From Streptomyces dioscori (GTDB taxonomy: Bacteria > Actinomycetota > Actinomycetes > Streptomycetales > Streptomycetaceae): DNA of 64,000 nucleotides. Position 1 is the first letter of the stretch. Every line of letters starts with the position of its first letter. This document shows positions 50,002 to 58,270 of this stretch, one piece after another. Below the pieces are notes generated by a model. The model saw only the letters and a list, made by a program, of their open reading frames with translations. It searched no databases and was not told where the DNA came from. The stretch lies in the NCBI RefSeq assembly GCF_003024195.1, contig NZ_KZ679038.1, positions 372,001-436,000 on the forward strand, in the 5' to 3' direction. The translations under genes were made by a program, and so were the position numbers.

Positions 50002-51173
50002 CGGGCCGCCTCCGGCGCGTCGGCCACGGAGGTGGCGGAGTTCGCGGGGTTCGCAGGGCCCGTGGTGACGGCAGGATTCGCGCCGGCCGCAGATTCCGCG
50101 ACGGGCACGGGGCCCAAGGTGTCCGCGACGGGCACGGGGCCCACAGGGTCCGCGACGGGCGTGGAATCCGTCACGGCCGGGAAGTCCGTGGTGGCCAGGC
50201 GGCCCAGTTCGGCCAGGTTCGACTCGGCGTGGTGCTGGCGGACGTACACCGTAAGGTCCGCCACCGCGCGGGCGTGCCGTTCGTCGCGGCACAGCGGCCC
50301 GGCGCCGGTGGCACGCCCGACGTGTTCCAGAACCTCCGTGCACACCTTTTCGGCCAGGGCCCGCACCCGCAGGCTGCGTACCCGTGCTTCCTCGCGTACG
50401 TCGAAGGGGTCGGCGTCGATGGCGTCGCCCGCCTGGCGCAGCACGGTGTCGGCGGTGTGCAGCAGCATGTCGACCGCTCCGAGATGCGCGGCCGCGTGAC
50501 CGTTCAGCTGCCCCGCCGCCGCTCGCCCGTACAGCGGCGCGGCGACCGCGTGCGCACCACCGAGCCAGCAGGCCGCCACCCCGATTCCCCCGTGCTGGAA
50601 ACCGGGGCGCAGCACATAGCCGTCCACCCCTCCGACGGCTCGTGCGGGCACGTCGGTGAACGACACGTCCAGGCTGTCACTGCCTGCCATGCCGATCGCC
50701 GGCCAGGTTCCTTCGACGGCCTGGGCGCCCGGGTGGTCGAGGGCGACGGCGAACAGGCGGTAGCCGTCGTCGGCGTCAGCGGTCACCAGGGCGTGCGTGC
50801 AGCTGCGGGCACCTGAGCAGTAGGGCTTGACGCCGCTGATCCGCCACCCCTGGCCGCTGCGGGTGGCGTGCACGCCGGGGCCGGGCGGGCGCGCGGCCCA
50901 CACTCCCCAGCGCTCCCCTTCGGTGGGCAGGGAGTCGTCCAGTTCGTGCAGGATCGCCGCCGCGTCCAGGTGTCCTTCCGCGAGCCGCGCCAGGGACAGG
51001 TCACGGCGCCCGAGAGCGCTCAGGACGGCGAAGCGATGTGCCGTCGACCGGCCCGGCAGAGGCACCCCGGAGGCCTCGCGCTCGACGAAGTGGGCGAACA
51101 GGTCAGCCGTCCGCCGCTCCGGGGAACGCGGGGAGCGCACGGGGTCGGTCACTTCGGGGGGCGTGGCGTTCAC
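49998..51173 (-). CDS. Acyl-CoA-dehydrogenase-like protein, first gene of the GT2 operon
   Basis: This 391-aa protein has an acyl-CoA dehydrogenase fold: LARLAEGHLDAAAILHELDD, WRISGVKPYCSGARSCTHAL (middle beta-domain), LDVSFTDVPARAVGG, then helices QLNGHAAAHLGAVDMLLHTA and VREEARVRSLRVRALAEKVC. I cannot identify the usual catalytic Glu with confidence, so an oxidoreductase role on an acyl or sugar-linked substrate is tentative. The last ~60 residues are a Val/Ala/Thr/Pro repeat tail (VADPVGPVPVADTLGPVPVA). GTG 51173 follows AGGAGGCCCGC. It heads a four-gene operon with overlapping stops and starts. Confidence 0.8.
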   Translation of the reverse strand: MNATPPEVTDPVRSPRSPERRTADLFAHFVEREASGVPLPGRSTAHRFAVLSALGRRDLSLARLAEGHLDAAAILHELDDSLPTEGERWGVWAARPPGPGVHATRSGQGWRISGVKPYCSGARSCTHALVTADADDGYRLFAVALDHPGAQAVEGTWPAIGMAGSDSLDVSFTDVPARAVGGVDGYVLRPGFQHGGIGVAACWLGGAHAVAAPLYGRAAAGQLNGHAAAHLGAVDMLLHTADTVLRQAGDAIDADPFDVREEARVRSLRVRALAEKVCTEVLEHVGRATGAGPLCRDERHARAVADLTVYVRQHHAESNLAELGRLATTDFPAVTDSTPVADPVGPVPVADTLGPVPVAESAAGANPAVTTGPANPANSATSVADAPEAAR

Positions 51174-51430
51174 GCGGGCCTCCTGCACACATTGTCCGTC
51201 TGAAACGCTTCGTCCCGATTGCCCAGCGCATCTGCCGACAAACGGCCAGAAGACGACTCGACAGCGCACATGGGTGGCCTGTACAGCCCAGCATCGGGCA
51301 GCGCCCCGACCCCTGCCACTTCGCAAGGTCCGAGGCGTATCCCGGCCCGCCGGCCGGGCGGAGCCCGTAATGATCAGCTCCTCCCGGGTGCCGTAGCCTC
51401 GAACGGAGATCACTTCTTGAGGGAGGCCGG

Positions 51431-52450
51431 GTGGACGAGGCGGAGTCCGGGAGCTGTTGCGCGCCCTCGGTCGACCGGGGCGCGACGGGGCTCGCCCTCG
51501 GTGCCACGGTCTGTGCCGCGGCGGAGCGTTCCCCGGCGGATCGCGCCACCGGGAACCGCGCGCCGGACGAGGTGCGGGACCAGGGCAAGGGAGCTCCGTA
51601 CCGGGACGCGAGCGTGCTGCTGAGCGGCGGTTCCTTCCTGATGGGAACCCGGGACACGGACGGCTTCCCCGACGACGGCGAGGGCCCCGTGCGCGAGGTC
51701 GTCCTCTCACCTTTCCGGATCGACGCCCATGCCGTGTCCAACGAACGGTTCGCCCGGTTCGCCGAGGCGACCGGTCACGTCACCGAGGCGGAGCGCTTCG
51801 GCTGGTCGTTCGTCTTCGCCGGATTCCTCCCCGCCACCCTGCGGCGCGGCGCGGCCCGGCCGCCGCAGACGCCCTGGTGGTGCGGGGTCGAGGGAGCGAC
51901 CTGGCGGACCCCGGAAGGGCCGGGCAGCTCGGTGGCGGACCGCGGCGACCACCCCGTGGTGCACCTCTCCTGGAACGACGCCGCCGCCTACTGCCGCTGG
52001 GCCGGGGCACGGCTGCCCACCGAGGCCGAGTGGGAGTACGCGGCCCGGGGCGGCCTGGTACAGAACCGCTACCCCTGGGGTGACGAGCTGACGCCGGCGG
52101 GCGAGCACCGCTGCAACATCTGGCAGGGGCACTTCCCGACCAAGAACACCGCCGAGGACGGCTACCGGGGTACGGCGCCGGTGGACGCGTACGAACCCAA
52201 CGGCCACGGGCTCCACAACATGTCCGGGAACGTGTGGGAGTGGTGCGCCGACCGGTGGGGCACGCGGCACTCCACGCGCCCACGCACCGATCCGAAGGGC
52301 CCGTCACAGGGCGCGTCCCGCGTCATGCGCGGTGGCTCCTACCTCTGCCACAGCTCGTACTGCAACCGCTACCGCGTCGCCGCCCGTACGGCCAACACAC
52401 CCGACAGCAGCACGGGCAACCTCGGTTTCCGCTGCGCCTGGGACGCCTGA
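51431..52450 (+). CDS. Formylglycine-generating enzyme (sulfatase-modifying factor family)
   Basis: This 339-aa enzyme oxidises the Cys of CxPxR in sulfatases to formylglycine. FGE-sulfatase fold signatures run through it: GGSFLMGTRDTDGFPDDGEG, VSNERFARFAEATGHVTEAE, HPVVHLSWNDAAAYCRWAG, LPTEAEWEYAARGG, NMSGNVWEWCADRW. The active-site Cys pair lies in SYLCHSSYCNRYR (Cys306 and Cys311), matching aerobic FGEs. GTG 51431 follows GGGAGGCCGG. There is no signal peptide, so it acts in the cytoplasm on sulfatases before folding. A sulfatase with the CTPAR motif is encoded 4.3 kb downstream on the same strand and is the natural client. Confidence 0.92.
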   Translation: MDEAESGSCCAPSVDRGATGLALGATVCAAAERSPADRATGNRAPDEVRDQGKGAPYRDASVLLSGGSFLMGTRDTDGFPDDGEGPVREVVLSPFRIDAHAVSNERFARFAEATGHVTEAERFGWSFVFAGFLPATLRRGAARPPQTPWWCGVEGATWRTPEGPGSSVADRGDHPVVHLSWNDAAAYCRWAGARLPTEAEWEYAARGGLVQNRYPWGDELTPAGEHRCNIWQGHFPTKNTAEDGYRGTAPVDAYEPNGHGLHNMSGNVWEWCADRWGTRHSTRPRTDPKGPSQGASRVMRGGSYLCHSSYCNRYRVAARTANTPDSSTGNLGFRCAWDA

Positions 52451-52643
52451 AAGACCCCGTCCCGAGGGCCCCGTCCGCGTGGCCACCACACACAAACGCG
52501 GCCGGACCCCTCGCCCGGTGACCGCAACATTGCAGCCTCATGAAACGTGACCGCCTCGCAAGGCAGCTCCCAACAGCGCTCTGACCTGTATTTTCACGGC
52601 TGTAAGGAGCTCGGGCCCGGGCTTGCTGATTTATTCCGGACTG

Positions 52644-52680
52644 TTGACGTAAAAGCTGCCGAGTCCGCATCCTGTGCCCC
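52644..52680 (+). promoter_or_regulatory. Putative leaderless promoter of the ROK regulator/sulfatase operon
   Basis: TTGACG (52644-52649), an 18-base spacer and CATCCT (52668-52673) place the start of transcription at or next to the ATG at 52681. No ribosome site precedes that ATG. Confidence 0.45.
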
Positions 52681-53961
52681 ATGGCACACGACCACGAGGG
52701 TCCCCTGGCACGGCTGCGCCGTGGTCACGAGGAACTCGTCCTGCGGCAGATGCGCACCCACGGCCCGCTCAACAGGGCCGAGTTGGGGCGGCTGACAGGG
52801 CTGTCCCGTACGACGCTGTACGACATCGTGTCCGCACTGGTGGACAGCGGAGCGGTCGTGGCCACGGCTCCCGCCCCCGCCGAGCGCCGCCGCGGCCGGC
52901 CGGTCGAGACCCTTACCCTCCACCGGGACGCGGGCCAGGCCATCGGCATCGACTTCGCGCGGCGCGCGGTGCACGTCGCCGCGGTCAACGTCGCCCACGA
53001 GGTGATCGGTTCCGCGAGCGCCCCGCACGGCGCGGGGCTGTCCTGGGAGAAGCGTGTCGATCTCGCCGCACGGCTGGTCGGCGGACTCGCCGGGGGCACC
53101 CTGCGCCTGGGAGCGCTCAGCGCCATCGGTGTGGGCGTGGTCGGCCCGGTCCACGACGCCCCCGCGACCGACGCCGCCAGCACGGGGACCCCGGCCACCA
53201 GCACCGCAGCCTCCGGCACTCCGGCCACCGGCGCCGCGACCACCGCGACCCGCGCCGCCGAACGGCCCGGCTCACCCGCGGGTGGCGTACCCCGGCCCCA
53301 CGAGGACCTGCCGGTACTGCTGCGCAAGCGCTTCGGCGTACCCGTGCTGCTCGACAACAACACCCGGCTCGCGGCGCTGGCCGAGGCGACCTGGGGAGCG
53401 GCGGCCGGTGTCCAGGACGTGCTCTATCTGCGGCTGTCGCACGGCGTCGGCGGAGGGCTGGTCGTGGGCGGCGCCCTGCACCGGGGTGCCCGCGGACTGT
53501 CCGGCGAGTTCGGCCACATCACGGCCGAACCGGACGGGCGCCGATGTTCGTGCGGCAAGGACGGCTGTCTGGAGACGGTGGCCTCGATCGGCGCCGTACT
53601 CGACGCCCATCCCGGCGCCGGCGATCTGGACGGCTTCCTCGCGGCGCTGCCCACGGATCCGGCCGCACGCCGTGTGATGGACGACGTCGGAACCCGGGTG
53701 GGGACCGTCCTCGCGGCCGTCTGCAACGCGGTCGGCCCGCACGTCACGGTGCTCGGCGGCGAACTCGCCGAGGCCGGACCCGCCCTCTTCGAACCCGTCG
53801 AACGCGCCCTGTCCGCCCATCTGATGCCGGTCTCCCGGCCGGACATCGATCTGCGGCCGGCCACGCTCGGCGAGGTGGGCGGCGCGCTCGGCGCCATCGC
53901 GCTGGTCCTGCACGACTCCCCCCTGCTCACCCGCTATCACACACCGAATTCCGTGGAGTGA
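52681..53961 (+). CDS. ROK-family transcriptional regulator
   Basis: The protein has 426 residues. An N-terminal MarR-like winged helix (residues ~10-75; [20 protein letters not shown]) precedes a ROK sugar-kinase-like domain ([60 protein letters not shown] with the ROK zinc-site Cys residues and GCLETVAS). An Ala/Thr/Ser-rich insertion ([20 protein letters not shown] and onward, ~160-195) interrupts the domain at a surface loop. ROK repressors are released by sugars or sugar phosphates, which suggests that the operon's inducer is a carbohydrate. It is the first gene of a run that includes the importer, sulfatase and glycosidase. Confidence 0.9.
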   Translation: MAHDHEGPLARLRRGHEELVLRQMRTHGPLNRAELGRLTGLSRTTLYDIVSALVDSGAVVATAPAPAERRRGRPVETLTLHRDAGQAIGIDFARRAVHVAAVNVAHEVIGSASAPHGAGLSWEKRVDLAARLVGGLAGGTLRLGALSAIGVGVVGPVHDAPATDAASTGTPATSTAASGTPATGAATTATRAAERPGSPAGGVPRPHEDLPVLLRKRFGVPVLLDNNTRLAALAEATWGAAAGVQDVLYLRLSHGVGGGLVVGGALHRGARGLSGEFGHITAEPDGRRCSCGKDGCLETVASIGAVLDAHPGAGDLDGFLAALPTDPAARRVMDDVGTRVGTVLAAVCNAVGPHVTVLGGELAEAGPALFEPVERALSAHLMPVSRPDIDLRPATLGEVGGALGAIALVLHDSPLLTRYHTPNSVE

Positions 53962-53992
53962 CCGTGACCGTCCCCGAACCGCCGAGGTCGCC

Positions 53993-54811
53993 ATGACCGT
54001 GCTCACCGCACCCGACAAACGGCCCGACAAGCCGCCCGCCGCGTCGGGCCGGCGGCGCCGGTCCCGGACCGTGCCCCCGTTCGCGCTCAACCTGGCGGCA
54101 CTCACCCTGGGCATCACCGTGTGGGCCGTGGCCACCTCGGCCCACCTGGTCGACGTACCGGGCCCGTTGTCGGTCGGCTCCCGCGCCCTGCAGATGGCGG
54201 GCGACGGCACACTCGGCGAGGACGCGCTGGCGAGCCTGCGCCGGGTCTTCCTCGGCTTCGCCCTGGGCACCCTGCTCGCCGTGCCCGTCGGGTTCCTCAT
54301 GGGCTGGTACCCGCTGGCCCGCGGTCTGCTCGAACCGTACGTGCAGTTCTTCCGGACCGTCCCACCGCTGGCGATCATCCCTCTCGCCATCGTGACCATG
54401 GGCATCGGTGAGACACCCAAGGTCTTCGTCATCTTCCTGGCGGCGTTCCTGTCCAGTGTGGTCGCCGCGTTCCAGGGGGTGATCGGCGTGGACAGCACGC
54501 TCGTCAACGCGGCCCGGGTGCTCGGCGCCCGGGATCGCGTGATCTTCCTCAAGGTGGTCGTTCCGGCCGCCACACCGTTCCTGCTCGTCGGTATGCGCAT
54601 CGGACTCGGAGCCTCCTGGGCCACGGTCGTCGCGGCCGAACTCATCGCCGCGGACAAGGGCCTCGGCTACGAGATGATGCACGCGCAGACCTACTACGAC
54701 CTGCCGACCATCTTCGTCGGGCTGATCAGCATCGGGGTGATCGGCCTGGTGATGGACCGGCTGCTGCTGCGCGCGGAACGCCATCTGACCGCCTGGCAGG
54801 AGCGACGATGA
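53993..54811 (+). CDS. ABC transporter permease, SsuC/TauC type
   Basis: This 272-aa inner-membrane permease has about six helices after a basic 28-residue N-terminus. The EAA loop that contacts the ATPase reads [40 protein letters not shown] is the typical SsuC/TauC/nitrate-sulfonate permease stretch. It is 31 bases after the ROK gene and overlaps the ATPase gene (ATGA). The partner set (ATPase, lipoprotein) plus the sulfatase suggests import of a sulfate ester or sulfonate. Confidence 0.92.
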   Translation: MTVLTAPDKRPDKPPAASGRRRRSRTVPPFALNLAALTLGITVWAVATSAHLVDVPGPLSVGSRALQMAGDGTLGEDALASLRRVFLGFALGTLLAVPVGFLMGWYPLARGLLEPYVQFFRTVPPLAIIPLAIVTMGIGETPKVFVIFLAAFLSSVVAAFQGVIGVDSTLVNAARVLGARDRVIFLKVVVPAATPFLLVGMRIGLGASWATVVAAELIAADKGLGYEMMHAQTYYDLPTIFVGLISIGVIGLVMDRLLLRAERHLTAWQERR

Positions 54812-55662
54812 AACCCTCACTCAGTAAGTCGGATGCGTCCGACGCCTCCGCCGCGCCGGATGGGTTCGATGCGTCCGCCGCCAAGATCTCCTTTCGGGGC
54901 GCCGGCAAGACGTTCCCCTTGAAGCAGGGAGAGTTCACCGCCCTCGACGAGGTGTCGCTGGACATCGCCGACCGCGAGTTCGTCACGGTCGTGGGTCCCT
55001 CGGGCTGCGGCAAGTCGACGCTTCTGAACCTGGCCGCCGGGCTCGCCGAACCCACCACCGGGCAGGTACTGGTCGACGGAGCCGTCGTGACGGGCCCCGG
55101 CCCCGAACGCGGCGTCATCTTCCAGCAGTACGCGCTCTTCCCCTGGCTCACCGTGCGCGGAAATGTCGAGTTCGGGCTCAAGCTCACCTCCCTGTCCGCC
55201 GCCGAGCGGCGCCGCAAGGCCGACCACGCCATCGAACTCGTCGGCCTCGCGGATTTCGCCGACGCGCTGCCCAAGACGCTGTCGGGTGGGATGAAGCAGC
55301 GCTGTGCGATCGCCCGGGCCTATGCCGTCGATCCTGACGTCCTGCTGATGGATGAGCCGTTCGGGGCGCTGGATGCGCTCACGCGGGTGCAGATGCAGGA
55401 CCAGTTGCTGGACACCTGGACTCGGGAGCGGCGGACCGTCCTCTTCGTCACGCATGACGTCGACGAGGCCGTGTATCTCGCGCGGCGCGTTGTGGTGATG
55501 GCGGCTCGGCCGGGGCGTGTCCATCGGGTCATCGAGGTGGATCTGCCCTATCCGCGGACCGAGGAGTTGCGGTTGTCCCCTGAATTCGCTCGCATTCGCA
55601 ATGAGGTCTGGCATGCGGTGTATCACCAGGAACCGGCGGGCTCGGTGGCCCCGGTGACCTGA
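54808..55662 (+). CDS. ABC transporter ATPase, SsuB/TauB type
   Basis: This 284-aa ATPase has Walker [11 protein letters not shown]-loop [12 protein letters not shown], signature LSGGMKQR, Walker [13 protein letters not shown] and switch His in [12 protein letters not shown]. The FQQYALFPW and DALTRVQMQ motifs are characteristic of the nitrate/sulfonate/taurine importer ATPases. A ~25-residue Ser/Ala/Asp-rich N-terminal extension precedes the domain. It overlaps the permease gene by four bases. An extragenic repeat separates it from the binding-protein gene. Confidence 0.93.
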   Translation: MKPSLSKSDASDASAAPDGFDASAAKISFRGAGKTFPLKQGEFTALDEVSLDIADREFVTVVGPSGCGKSTLLNLAAGLAEPTTGQVLVDGAVVTGPGPERGVIFQQYALFPWLTVRGNVEFGLKLTSLSAAERRRKADHAIELVGLADFADALPKTLSGGMKQRCAIARAYAVDPDVLLMDEPFGALDALTRVQMQDQLLDTWTRERRTVLFVTHDVDEAVYLARRVVVMAARPGRVHRVIEVDLPYPRTEELRLSPEFARIRNEVWHAVYHQEPAGSVAPVT

Positions 55663-55717
55663 CCGGCTGTCGGCTGCGGTCTTCTTCGCCCCCGCCGCCC
55701 CTACCCGTCCCGTCACT

Positions 55718-55795
55718 GCATGGGGGCTGCGCCCCCTCTCCCCCCTGATCGCGCTGCGCGCTCGTCCTCAAACGCCGGACGGGCTGGAACGAACG
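55718..55795. repeat. Dispersed Streptomyces extragenic repeat
   Basis: This repeat contains GGGGGCTGCGCCCCC (a self-complementary hairpin) followed by TCGTCCTCAAACGCCGGACG and GGCTGG, a sequence family found between many Streptomyces genes. It sits inside the importer operon, between the ATPase and the binding protein, where the hairpin could lower or stabilise parts of the mRNA. Confidence 0.75.
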
Positions 55796-55814
55796 AAACG
55801 AAAGGCTCGACGCC

Positions 55815-56792
55815 ATGAGCATGTCCCGCCGCACCCTTCTCACCTCACTCTCCGCCACAGCTCTCGCGCTCTCCGTGTCCGCCTGCTCCTCGGACGACGG
55901 TGACAGTGGGGGTGCTACCAAGATCCGGTTCGGGTACATCGCCGACTACAACGGGGCCAGTCTGCTGGCCATCGCCGATGACCAGGGGCTGTGGAAGAAG
56001 CACGGGCTGTCCGCCTCGTACAAGACGTTCGTCAATGGGCCCATTCAGATTCAGGCGCTGGGCAGTGGGGATCTCGACTACGGGTACATCGGTCCCGGCG
56101 CGTTGTGGCTGCCCGCCTCCGGGAAGGCCCGGGTCGTCGCGATCGACACGCTGACCTATGCCGACCGTGTGATCGCCAAGCCGGGGATCACCTCGATCGC
56201 CGGGCTGAAGGGCAAGAAGGTCGGCGTGCCGGAAGGGACGTCCGGCGAGATGATCCTGCAACTCGCCCTGCGCGAGGCCGGGATAACGATGGACGACATC
56301 AATAGGGTCGCCATGGACGCGCCGACCATCGTCTCGGCCTTCTCCTCCGGGCAGATCGACGGGGCCGGTATCAACTATCCGCTCATCGACACCATCAAGC
56401 AGAAGGTGCCGGACCTGGTCGAGGTGGCGAGCACCGAGGACATCGGCGGTTCGTTCCCCACGGCGTTCGTGACCGGCGGGAAGAAGGGGCCCGCCGAGGC
56501 GAAGGTCGTCAAGGTGCTCCAGGAGGCGAACGACTGGCGTGCCGCGCACCCGAAGGAGTCGGTCGCGCTCACCGCCGCACTCCTGAAGGTGCCGGAGGAC
56601 AAGGTGACGGCGGACGCGAGTCACGTCCAGACGCTGACGACCGCCGAACTCGTCGCGAAGACGAAGGACGGCACGGTCGGTGAGTGGCTGGACGGCATGA
56701 GCGACTTCTTCGTGAGCACCGGCCAGTTGAAGGAGGCCCCGGCCGCGACCTCCTTCTACGCGGGCGACGTCTACACGAAGGCCGCCGCGTGA
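55815..56792 (+). CDS. ABC transporter substrate-binding lipoprotein, SsuA/NMT1-like
   Basis: This 325-aa protein has a lipoprotein signal: basic MSMSRRTLLT, hydrophobic SLSATALALSV, lipobox SVSAC (Cys ~24). A possible twin-arginine start (SRRTLL) is also present. The mature domain is the two-lobed SsuA/THI5-like fold (IRFGYIADYNGASLLAIADD, LGSGDLDYGYIGPGALWLPA, GLKGKKVGVPEGTSGEMILQ, FSSGQIDGAGINYPLID). It captures the substrate outside the cell for the SsuCB-type importer just upstream. Its stop overlaps the sulfatase start (GTGA). Confidence 0.9.
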   Translation: MSMSRRTLLTSLSATALALSVSACSSDDGDSGGATKIRFGYIADYNGASLLAIADDQGLWKKHGLSASYKTFVNGPIQIQALGSGDLDYGYIGPGALWLPASGKARVVAIDTLTYADRVIAKPGITSIAGLKGKKVGVPEGTSGEMILQLALREAGITMDDINRVAMDAPTIVSAFSSGQIDGAGINYPLIDTIKQKVPDLVEVASTEDIGGSFPTAFVTGGKKGPAEAKVVKVLQEANDWRAAHPKESVALTAALLKVPEDKVTADASHVQTLTTAELVAKTKDGTVGEWLDGMSDFFVSTGQLKEAPAATSFYAGDVYTKAAA

Positions 56793-58270
56793 ACCTCCTC
56801 TTCCTGATGACCGACCAGCACCGCGTGGACACGCTGGGCTGTTACGGCAATCCGCAGGTCGCGACCCCGAACCTGGACCGGCTCGCCGCCACCGGCACCC
56901 GCTTCGACCGCTTCTACACACCCACCGCGATCTGCACCCCGGCCCGGGCGAGTCTGCTCACCGGCCAGGCCCCCTTCCGGCACAAGCTGCTCGCCAACCA
57001 CGAGCGCAACGTCGGCTATCTGGAGGACCTGGCCGAGGACGCGTTCACCTTTCCCGCCGCGCTCGCCGAACGCGACTACCAGCTGGGTCTGGTCGGCAAG
57101 TGGCACGTCGGCACCCACCGCAACGCCGCCTCGTACGGCTTCGAGGGGCCCGACCTGCCAGGCTGGCACAACCCCGTCGACCACCCCGACTACCTCGCCT
57201 ATCTGAAGGAACGGGACCTGCCCCCGTACCGCATCACCGATCCGGTGCGCGGGACCACACCCAACGGCAATCCGGGCAACCTCCTCGCCGCGCGCCTCCA
57301 GCAGCCGGTGGAGGCGACCTTCGAGTACTACCTGGCGACCCGTGCCATCGAACTCCTGGAGAAGTACGCGGCCGACGGCCGGCCCTTCTACCTGGCCACC
57401 CATTTCTTCGGCCCGCATCTGCCCTATCTGCTGCCGGACTCCTACTACGACCTCTACGACCCGGAACTCGTCGAACTGCCCGCGTCGATCGCGGAGACCT
57501 TCGAGGGGAAACCGCCCGTGCAGCGCAACTACAGCGCGCACTGGACGTTCGACACCATGCCGCTCGAAGTCACCCGCAAACTCATCGCCGTCTACTGGGG
57601 TTACGTCACCCTCGTAGACGAGCAGGTCGGGCGCATCCTCACCCGGCTCGACGAACTCGGCCTGGAGGACGACACGTCGGTCTTCTTCACCGCCGACCAC
57701 GGCGAGTTCACCGGCGCCCACCGGCTGCACGACAAGGGTCCGGCGATGTACGAGGACATCTACCGCATCCCCGGAATCGTCCGAGTTCCTGGTCAAAAGC
57801 CGCAGGTGCGGCGGGAGTTCGTCAGTCTCACCGACTGTACGGCGACCATCCTCGAACTGGCCGGCTGCGACCCGGAGCCGGCCACCGACAGCCGCAGTCT
57901 GCTGCCGCTGGTGTGCGGCGAACACCCGGACTGGCCCGAGGAGTTGCTCGCCGAGTTCCACGGCCACCACTTCCCGTACCCCCAGCGTATGCTGCGCGAC
58001 AGCCGCTACAAGCTGGTCGTCAATCCCGACTCCGTCAACGAGCTGTACGACCTCGAAAGCGACCCGCACGAGCTCAGCAACCGCTACCCGGATCCCGAAC
58101 TGGAGTCCGTGCGGCTGCGTCTGATGCGGCGTCTGTACGACCTGCTGCGGGAGCGCGGCGACAACTTCCACCACTGGATGACGTCCATGTACGACATCGG
58201 CGCCTCCGACTACGACCCGACCCTGAGCTCCTTCGAATCCCCTTCGAGCAGTGAGGTCTCACCCCCGTGA
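56789..58270 (+). CDS. Type I (formylglycine) sulfatase
   Basis: This 493-aa alkaline-phosphatase-fold sulfatase has metal-binding LFLMTDQHRVDTLGCYGN, then the modified site ICTPARASLLTG (Cys49, Arg53), WHVG, and second-half metal ligands FFTADHGEFTGAHRLHDKGP. There is no signal peptide, so it works in the cytoplasm on imported sulfate esters. Needing formylglycine, it should depend on the FGE encoded at 51431. GTG 56789 overlaps the binding-protein stop, and its own TGA overlaps the glycosidase start, giving strict translational coupling. The exact substrate (aryl, alkyl, choline or sugar sulfate) cannot be read from the sequence. Confidence 0.93.
   Translation: MNLLFLMTDQHRVDTLGCYGNPQVATPNLDRLAATGTRFDRFYTPTAICTPARASLLTGQAPFRHKLLANHERNVGYLEDLAEDAFTFPAALAERDYQLGLVGKWHVGTHRNAASYGFEGPDLPGWHNPVDHPDYLAYLKERDLPPYRITDPVRGTTPNGNPGNLLAARLQQPVEATFEYYLATRAIELLEKYAADGRPFYLATHFFGPHLPYLLPDSYYDLYDPELVELPASIAETFEGKPPVQRNYSAHWTFDTMPLEVTRKLIAVYWGYVTLVDEQVGRILTRLDELGLEDDTSVFFTADHGEFTGAHRLHDKGPAMYEDIYRIPGIVRVPGQKPQVRREFVSLTDCTATILELAGCDPEPATDSRSLLPLVCGEHPDWPEELLAEFHGHHFPYPQRMLRDSRYKLVVNPDSVNELYDLESDPHELSNRYPDPELESVRLRLMRRLYDLLRERGDNFHHWMTSMYDIGASDYDPTLSSFESPSSSEVSPP

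Noticed and set aside
53993..56792. Alkanesulfonate (Ssu) uptake system
   Set aside because: The transporter is SsuCBA-like, but no FMN-dependent monooxygenase (SsuD/E) is present and a sulfatase plus FGE are. I therefore keep the substrate open and favour a sulfate ester.
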